20,731 bases of DNA from Burkholderiaceae bacterium (GTDB lineage: Bacteria > Pseudomonadota > Gammaproteobacteria > Burkholderiales > Burkholderiaceae): contig CANCBK010000027.1 of assembly GCA_947374315.1 (NCBI GenBank), forward strand, positions 1-20,731, given 5' to 3'. Both the position numbers and the translations under genes were made by a program. The notes beneath the pieces are model-generated. The model had not been told where the DNA came from, did not search any database, and saw nothing but the letters and a program-made list of their open reading frames with translations. Shown here piece by piece: positions 15,811-20,731 of this stretch. How positions within the stretch are numbered: the first letter of the stretch is position 1; each line of letters begins with the position of its first letter.

Positions 15811-15836
15811 ATAAAAAAGAGCCTCATCAGAGGCCC
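15811..15836 (-). terminator. Rho-independent terminator after the EF-hand gene
   Basis: GCCTC (15821-15825) and GAGGC (15830-15834) with a 4-base loop make a short stem, followed on the minus strand by TCTTTTTTAT. It closes the DUF3313/EF-hand operon and lies 11 bases before the dehalogenase ATG. Confidence 0.75.
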
Positions 15837-15854
15837 TTAAACCACATTAGATCA

Positions 15855-16118
15855 TCACCTTGCGGCCATTGCTTCAATTTCAGCAACAGTCACGTAACCC
15901 TTATTCTGCTGATCTATTCTACTGAAATGATCATAGATTCGAGGCATACAACCTTTAGCCTCATTGAGGGTTAATTTCCCATCATGATTGGTGTCGCATG
16001 TTGCAAATCGCTCTTGGATTTCTTGATTGCGGGAAGCATCATCTGCAAAAACAGGAGTCGATGTCAGACACAATGCCACGACAGCGGTGAGACCTAAATG
16101 ACTAATAAGCACCTTCAT
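15855..16118 (-). CDS. Exported EF-hand protein, 87 residues
   Basis: A small secreted protein with a signal peptide (residues 1-25, ending VFADD) and two EF-hand loops. Loop 1, DTNHDGKLTLNE (42-53), has D, N, D, K and E at the ligand positions and should bind Ca2+. Loop 2, DQQNKGYVTVAE (69-80), is degenerate, with K where an acid or Asn is normal. C41 and C57 could form a disulfide in the periplasm. The start at 16118 is chosen over an in-frame upstream ATG at 16250 because AAGGAG sits 6 bases before it and a signal peptide then begins at residue 1. That ribosome site overlaps the stop of the DUF3313 gene (10 bases between genes), so the two are coupled. Confidence 0.88.
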   Translation of the reverse strand: MKVLISHLGLTAVVALCLTSTPVFADDASRNQEIQERFATCDTNHDGKLTLNEAKGCMPRIYDHFSRIDQQNKGYVTVAEIEAMAAR

Positions 16119-16128
16119 TTGGAGCTCC

Positions 16129-16815
16129 TTATTTAGTGACAGACGCTCTTGGATCGGCAGCAGTTTCCATCGCCACACGCACCACTTTTTTAGCCATAGC
16201 CACGAATGACTCAACCGATCCGCCGCCCGTTCTAAAAGATTCACCTTCAACCGTTACCAAGCCCTCACCAATCACTTCCTTAGATTGACTGTCGGTAATC
16301 TTGCTCTCTACCAACATTGCCGGCGTCTTCGAGTTCACACCACCCGCATAAGCAGCTGCATTTAATGCCAAGCCAATTGGAGTGAAACTCCAAGGCTGCA
16401 AACTATCTGCAGAACTTTCTGCGCCAGTAATGCCTACAGAGATACGGGCTACGCCAGGGCCAGGCTGGTTCACAATTTTGATATTACCGCGACTATTGAC
16501 GGCATTGACCATTGAATCCTGTAATGCCACTTGAGCTTGGTTGATCGATTCCGGGGAAATATCTTTGGTGGCATTTTGATTCAGATAAATGGGATCTAAA
16601 ATCACTGCGGTGTATGAACCTGCGCTCACGCCCGCCTTACGATACCTCCAAATACGAGTATCCGACTCATTCGTGACCATTGGAACCAAGACTGAGTAGT
16701 TCGGCAAAAACCCAGACTTAGGCATTGGCTGACTAGCCAATTTAGGGGTATTGCTACAGGCAACCAAGACAGTTGCTACGGATATTGCTGCAATTAAAGT
16801 ACCAAGTTTTTTCAT
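16129..16815 (-). CDS. DUF3313 family outer-membrane lipoprotein
   Basis: A 228-residue lipoprotein with signal peptide and lipobox LVAC (C20 lipidated, followed by SNTP). The mature start with SGFLPNYSVLVPM (about residues 34-46) and the rest resemble DUF3313, a family of unknown role. GGAAT precedes the ATG. No Asp at position +2 is seen, so outer-membrane sorting is likely. It forms a two-gene unit with the downstream EF-hand protein, ended by the 15811-15836 terminator. A joint envelope or calcium-related role is an inference from linkage only. Confidence 0.8.
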   Translation of the reverse strand: MKKLGTLIAAISVATVLVACSNTPKLASQPMPKSGFLPNYSVLVPMVTNESDTRIWRYRKAGVSAGSYTAVILDPIYLNQNATKDISPESINQAQVALQDSMVNAVNSRGNIKIVNQPGPGVARISVGITGAESSADSLQPWSFTPIGLALNAAAYAGGVNSKTPAMLVESKITDSQSKEVIGEGLVTVEGESFRTGGGSVESFVAMAKKVVRVAMETAADPRASVTK

Positions 16816-16914
16816 TTGAATTCCGGTGAAGTGATTAGCTTAAGGGTTAATAAGTGCATCATAACCCCGACCAGGGAAAACTGAGTGAGGGTCAAGATGT
16901 TCATTACCCCCTAG

Positions 16915-17265
16915 TTAGGGCGCTGGACATGGCATTAGACTGCCAGACTTTTGATGAATCTGAGGCTTGCACTCAACTGCCGCCCTCGCTGGCGCCTGAG
17001 GGACCGGCGATTGAACAGCATTGGCGGATGAAGCCATCGGTGCTTGCGAAGGCTGCACTATCGGCTGACTCAAAGCGGGAATGGATTTATAAAACGCTTT
17101 ATCCGTTCCGGGGCATGGCATCAAAGAACCTGTTTTAGGACTCATGACAGCCTTGCATTCCGGGTCAGCCTGAAGTCGGGCTTCTAACTTATCAATGGTA
17201 CAGGCAGACAGCAGAGATAGCGTCAAGGATAGAGTGGCAATGCGAAAAGAAGTGGTGATAGTCAT
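16915..17265 (-). CDS. Small lipoprotein with duplicated Cys motif
   Basis: A 116-residue protein with a lipobox LLSAC (C22). I do not recognise a named family. The mature part carries two copies of one motif: ECK then eleven residues then PCP, at C37-C51 (SPKTGSLMPCPG end) and C99-C113 (HQKSGSLMPCPA end), both C-x13-C. They are separated by a Pro/Ala/Gln-rich linker (about 65-95). Synonymous sites differ between the copies, so the duplication is old. The two Cys pairs could form disulfides or bind a metal. No ribosome site is evident. It lies 39 bases downstream of gltL and 99 bases upstream of the DUF3313 gene, all on the minus strand. Confidence 0.75.
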   Translation of the reverse strand: MTITTSFRIATLSLTLSLLSACTIDKLEARLQADPECKAVMSPKTGSLMPCPGTDKAFYKSIPALSQPIVQPSQAPMASSANAVQSPVPQAPARAAVECKPQIHQKSGSLMPCPAP

Positions 17266-17304
17266 GGGCGTGCGAAGGCGGCTTTTACGAAATAGAAATG
17301 TAAA

Positions 17305-18039
17305 TTAATGGTCCAAAATTTTAGATAGGAAGTCCTTAGCCCTTGGGGATCGAGCTTCCGGATTGCTAAAGAATTCGTCTTTAGTGCAGTCCTCAATAAT
17401 TTTTCCATGGTCCATAAAGATCACGCGATGACTGACCTTGCGTGCAAATCCCATCTCATGGGTCACGCAGCACATAGTCATGCCTTCATTGGCAAGCTTC
17501 ACCATCACATCCAAGACTTCACCGACCATTTCTGGATCCAAGGCTGAAGTAGGCTCATCAAATAACATCACTATCGGATCCATACTCAAGGCACGCGCAA
17601 TCGCAACTCTTTGTTGTTGCCCGCCCGATAACTGCCCTGGAAACTTGTCCTTTTGAGCCATCAATCCAACGCGCTCCAGATACTTCAAGCCATGAACTTT
17701 AGCCTCATCGGCTGTTCTACCCAAGACTTTCATTTGAGCAAGCGTGAGGTTTTCAGTGACACTTAAATGGGGAAATAGTTCAAAGTGCTGAAAGACCATC
17801 CCCACTCTTGCTCTAAGTTTTGGTAAATTGGTTTTTGGATCATGCAGATGAATACCATCTACCGTAATCTCACCTGCCTGAAAAGGCTCAAGAGCGTTAA
17901 TTGTTTTGATCAAGGTAGATTTACCCGAACCGGAGGGTCCGCAAATCACAACCACCTCACCTTTGTTAATCGATGTAGAGCAATCGGTTAAGACTTGAAA
18001 TGAGCCATACCATTTCGAAACATTTTGAAGTTCAATCAT
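17305..18039 (-). CDS. gltL: Glutamate/aspartate ABC transporter, ATPase GltL
   Basis: The ATP-binding subunit of the polar amino-acid importer. Walker [10 protein letters not shown] at 34-42, Q-loop [15 protein letters not shown] near 84, signature LSGGQQQR at 137-144, Walker B IVMLFDE ending at 162, and a switch His in THEMGFA. The 244 residues are normal. It is the last of gltI-gltJ-gltK-gltL, the same order as E. coli. The gap to gltK is 30 bases with a weak ribosome site. Confidence 0.93.
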   Translation of the reverse strand: MIELQNVSKWYGSFQVLTDCSTSINKGEVVVICGPSGSGKSTLIKTINALEPFQAGEITVDGIHLHDPKTNLPKLRARVGMVFQHFELFPHLSVTENLTLAQMKVLGRTADEAKVHGLKYLERVGLMAQKDKFPGQLSGGQQQRVAIARALSMDPIVMLFDEPTSALDPEMVGEVLDVMVKLANEGMTMCCVTHEMGFARKVSHRVIFMDHGKIIEDCTKDEFFSNPEARSPRAKDFLSKILDH

Positions 18040-18069
18040 GATGATCTATTTAATTTTGACTGGATGGAA

Positions 18070-18738
18070 TTAGCGAATAATGGCAACTCTAGCTTGAATC
18101 TTGCGAACTACTTTAGAAAGCGAAAAGCAAATTACAAAATAAGTAGCTGCGGCCAAGATGTAGGTTTCGATTGGGCGGCCATAGTTTTTGCCGGCAATTT
18201 CAAAACCCTTTAATAGGTCATAGGCGCCAATGGCATAGACCAAAGAGGTATCTTGAAATAAGACAATCGTTTGAGTCATAAAAACGGGAATCATGTTTCT
18301 AAATGCCTGGGGCAAAATTACCAGTCGCATATTCTGACCATAAGTCATCCCCAATGCCTCTGCGGCATAAGCCTGTCCTTTTGGCACCGATTGAATGCCA
18401 GCACGCACAATCTCTGAGAAGAAGGCAGCCTCAAAAGCAATGAAGGTAATTGTGGCGGATAGGTCCGCCCCGATAGGCTTGCCAATCAGAATGGGGATGA
18501 GCAAAAAGAACCAAAGAATCACCATCACCAGCGGTATCGAACGCATCGTGTTCACATAGAACGTAGCGGGATAAACTAGGCTGGGTTTACCTGATAACCT
18601 CATCAATGCTAGGAATGTTCCAAATACAATGCCACCAACAGTAGCAAAGACTGTTAACTGCACACTAAACAACAAGCCTTTAAGAATGTAGTTAGTAAAC
18701 AGCTCCCAGTTATAAAAACTTAGATCTAAGCTCAACAT
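18070..18738 (-). CDS. gltK: Glutamate/aspartate ABC transporter, permease GltK
   Basis: A 222-residue His/Glu/Arg/opine-type inner-membrane permease with about five hydrophobic segments and the ATPase-contact EAA loop region around AEALGMTYGQNMRLVILPQA. It pairs with GltJ to form the membrane channel and sits 11 bases after the gltJ stop. Confidence 0.92.
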   Translation of the reverse strand: MLSLDLSFYNWELFTNYILKGLLFSVQLTVFATVGGIVFGTFLALMRLSGKPSLVYPATFYVNTMRSIPLVMVILWFFLLIPILIGKPIGADLSATITFIAFEAAFFSEIVRAGIQSVPKGQAYAAEALGMTYGQNMRLVILPQAFRNMIPVFMTQTIVLFQDTSLVYAIGAYDLLKGFEIAGKNYGRPIETYILAAATYFVICFSLSKVVRKIQARVAIIR

Positions 18739-18749
18739 ATCATCAACCT

Positions 18750-19538
18750 TTAATGAGCCAAGCTTGCATCATTCGACACAATGAAACCCGGAATGCGGGT
18801 TCGCTTTTCAATAAGTGCCATCACCCGATTCACGGCAAATGCAGAAAGTGCATACAAGAATGTCACTGCCAAATAAATTTCCACGCCCTTAGACGTCTCT
18901 TCCTGTGCTTGCATAGCAAAAAGAGTTAACTCTGGAACTGACACTGCAAAAGCCACGGATGAATTTTTAATCAAATTCATACTTTCTGAAGTCAGTGGCG
19001 GAATCACAATTCGCAAGGCCATCGGCAAAATGACATATCGGTAACTTTGCGCAGTTGTTAATCCCAGGGCTGTAGCAGCAGCGGCTTGCCCGCTAGGTAG
19101 CGCCTGAATACCGGCCCTAACCTGCTCCGCAATTCGAGCGGAGGTAAAAAATCCCAATGCGATACTAACCAGCCAATAGGATGGCAGCGACTTCAAAGGC
19201 ACGATGAATGATGGAATAACGTGATACCAAAGAAATACCTGAACTAGGATCGGAATATTTCTAAAAAGCTCAACCCATGTGGTGGATAGACGAATCAAGC
19301 ATTTATTCATACCCCCCGTACTCGGCAAGGTACGCAAGGTACCCATGACAGCACCCAGCACTAAAGCAATCGCCAACCCTAGACCGGCTACAGCCAAGGT
19401 CCAACCCCATGCCTTCATCAACCAATCGAGATAGCTGGGATCACTATTTTTGGCTAAGCCAAAAATAGCGGAGAAGCAGTGATCAACCACCTCTCCATCC
19501 AAGGTGTTCTTACAAAAAACACCTAAATCTAAAGACAT
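18750..19538 (-). CDS. gltJ: Glutamate/aspartate ABC transporter, permease GltJ
   Basis: The second permease, 262 residues, longer than GltK through an N-terminal extension with several cysteines and a WLMKAWGWTLAVAG segment as its first membrane helix. The EAA loop ATALGLTTAQSYRYVILPMA is present. It begins about 33 bases after gltI, with a GAGTTAACAAT leader, and is expected to form a heterodimer with GltK. Confidence 0.92.
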   Translation of the reverse strand: MSLDLGVFCKNTLDGEVVDHCFSAIFGLAKNSDPSYLDWLMKAWGWTLAVAGLGLAIALVLGAVMGTLRTLPSTGGMNKCLIRLSTTWVELFRNIPILVQVFLWYHVIPSFIVPLKSLPSYWLVSIALGFFTSARIAEQVRAGIQALPSGQAAAATALGLTTAQSYRYVILPMALRIVIPPLTSESMNLIKNSSVAFAVSVPELTLFAMQAQEETSKGVEIYLAVTFLYALSAFAVNRVMALIEKRTRIPGFIVSNDASLAH

Positions 19539-19571
19539 ATTGTTAACTCGTTTTTATTGAATGATTTCAGC

Positions 19572-20486
19572 TTATTTTTTTGCGTAATCTTCAGCAGGCT
19601 TATCGTTTAAATGGGCCCAAGCATTTTTTGTTGCAGGAGACAGCTCAAGGCCTACAACAATATTTTTCGGTGGGATAGGCTTCAAGAACCATTTATCCCA
19701 AAGCTTAGGCATATTGCCATTTGCAACAATTTTAGCAATAGCTGCATTTACGGCAGCCTTAAACTCTGGATCATTTTTAGGCACCATGATGGCAATGGGC
19801 TCAGTTGAAAGCACTTCACCAACAATCTTGTAGTCCTTTGGATTCTTCGAGTTAGCAATGTTGCCCGCCAAGATTGAGCCATCCATTACGAAAGCATCGG
19901 CACGGCCAGACTCAAGCAGCAAGAAGCTATCCGCATGGTCTTTACCAAATACTTCCTCGAAGTTAACGCCATTCGCTTTTTCGTGTTTGCGCAATAACTG
20001 AACTGAAGTCGTTCCAGTAGTTGTGGCAACTTTTTTGCCGGCCAATTGAGAGATTGAAGTGATACCAGAATTAGCCTTCACAGCAATCCGAACCTCTTCC
20101 ACATATAAGGTATTGGCAAAACCAACATCCTTAGCGCGTGAAGCATTATTCGTTGTAGTACCGCACTCAATATCAACGGTGCCGTTTTGAACTAAAGGTA
20201 CGCGGTTTTGCGAGGTAACTGGTTGATAGTTGATGCGCAAAGTACTCAAACCTAATTTGTCTTTTACATCAGCCAAAATCATGCGGCAAATCTCTACATG
20301 GTAACCATCGAAGCGACTGTCACCGGTGGTATATGACATTGGAATAGACGATTCACGAACACCCATCGTTACTGCGCCAGTAGACTTAATTTTGTCCAGC
20401 GTCTGACTTGCGGCATGGGCACTAACAGCACCCAATAACAAAGTTGCAGCGATCAAACATTTGCTGCTGAGTTTTCTGTTTTTCAC
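19572..20486 (-). CDS. gltI: Glutamate/aspartate periplasmic binding protein GltI
   Basis: A 304-residue substrate-binding protein. A signal peptide (about 1-25, cleaved after AHA) precedes the type 2 periplasmic-binding fold, with TGDSRFDGYHVEICRMI and QNGTVDIECGTTTNN segments matching glutamate/aspartate receptors. It captures acidic amino acids in the periplasm and feeds GltJKL. The start is GTG (20486), with AGGAGAT about 6 bases upstream. An upstream -10 box, TATACT at 20530-20535, places the operon's promoter here. Confidence 0.93.
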   Translation of the reverse strand: MKNRKLSSKCLIAATLLLGAVSAHAASQTLDKIKSTGAVTMGVRESSIPMSYTTGDSRFDGYHVEICRMILADVKDKLGLSTLRINYQPVTSQNRVPLVQNGTVDIECGTTTNNASRAKDVGFANTLYVEEVRIAVKANSGITSISQLAGKKVATTTGTTSVQLLRKHEKANGVNFEEVFGKDHADSFLLLESGRADAFVMDGSILAGNIANSKNPKDYKIVGEVLSTEPIAIMVPKNDPEFKAAVNAAIAKIVANGNMPKLWDKWFLKPIPPKNIVVGLELSPATKNAWAHLNDKPAEDYAKK

Positions 20487-20529
20487 GAATATCTCCTATC
20501 GTCTATTTAATGTCAAAAATATCAACGCT

Positions 20530-20535
20530 AGTATA
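20530..20535 (-). promoter_or_regulatory. Candidate -10 box of the glt operon
   Basis: TATACT on the minus strand, 5 of 6 match to TATAAT, about 45 bases before the gltI GTG. No good -35 box stands 17 bases upstream, so the call is tentative; an activator may be needed. Confidence 0.3.
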
Positions 20536-20684
20536 TCCATAGATAAGTCTGGATAGTGAAATACCCACCCAAAGACAGCCATAAAGCCTGCTTCAGACGC
20601 ATAAACTCAATAAAGAGGAGCAGACAAAAATAGCTTTTTTGCGATGGTTTCGCTCGGCCCTCCAAATACACTCCAAATGCACAA

Positions 20685-20729
20685 AAATTAAAGGGGGTGA
20701 GTTCTGTAAATGACAAAACTCAACCCCCT
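20685..20729 (-). terminator. Rho-independent terminator of an off-window gene
   Basis: AGGGGGTGAGTT (20692-20703) pairs with AACTCAACCCCCT (20717-20729) through a 12-bp stem with one bulged A. On the minus strand it is followed by TTTAATTTTT (20684-20693). It ends a minus-strand gene beyond the right edge and isolates the glt operon from it. The 156 bases between it and the -10 box show no gene. Confidence 0.8.
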
Positions 20730-20731
20730 AT

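Noticed and set aside
15800..15811. Upstream TTG start for the dehalogenase
   Set aside because: It adds only four residues and consumes the GGGATATGAG ribosome site used by the ATG at 15799.
16119..16250. Upstream extension of the EF-hand protein to 131 residues
   Set aside because: It overlaps the DUF3313 gene, would bury the signal peptide inside the protein and ignores the AAGGAG site before 16118.
20528..20716. 62-codon minus-strand frame upstream of gltI
   Set aside because: Its start lies inside the loop region of the 20692-20729 terminator, it has no ribosome site, and it covers the gltI promoter region.
1..20731. CRISPR array, insertion sequence, prophage or toxin-antitoxin locus
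   Set aside because: No regularly spaced direct repeats, transposase, integrase or phage genes are visible; the only tandem repeat is the coding KKxxA array.

Overview
The window looks like core chromosome of a low-GC freshwater betaproteobacterium. Polynucleobacter (Burkholderiaceae) is my best guess, from memory of protein style and gene neighbourhoods: RelA, ScoAB, ETF-QO, chorismate synthase, WrbA-DUF2069, and a glutamate/aspartate GltIJKL importer. I see no insertion sequence, phage gene, CRISPR array, rRNA or plasmid function. Most genes are housekeeping genes in short operons, and no stretch over 300 bases lacks a gene.

Positions 1-5465 are all read on the minus strand. In transcription order they are scoA-scoB (CoA transferase), a strong terminator, one 606-residue ORF joining a cation-diffusion-facilitator (CDF) transporter to an alpha/beta hydrolase, then relA 15 bases later, then tRNA-Val(GAC) 18 bases after relA. 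ETF-QO (5652-7322) diverges from scoA. Positions 7368-11144 are again minus: a BrkB/YihY membrane protein, then a CBS-domain protein, aroC and an MFS permease, which probably form one unit. wrbA and a DUF2069 membrane protein diverge from brkB. A 61-residue orphan protein follows and ends at a two-way terminator shared with an exported two-domain rhodanese.

Positions 13717-14900 hold the most suggestive pair. A small protein with a coiled-coil N-terminus and a histone H1-like KKxxA-repeat tail sits 27 bases ahead of a PPK2 polyphosphate kinase. The pair suggests a polyphosphate/nucleoid module. Tail-to-tail with it is a haloacetate (fluoroacetate-type) dehalogenase with the full catalytic and halide-pocket set. 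Next come a DUF3313 lipoprotein coupled to an exported EF-hand protein, a small lipoprotein with a duplicated Cys motif, and the complete gltIJKL operon. A hairpin terminator for an off-window gene closes the window.

Best candidates for something undescribed are: (1) the CDF-hydrolase fusion transcribed ahead of relA and a tRNA; (2) the lysine-rich coiled-coil protein plus PPK2 pair; (3) the duplicated-motif lipoprotein and the DUF3313/EF-hand pair. All functions are read from motifs by eye; no database search was possible.
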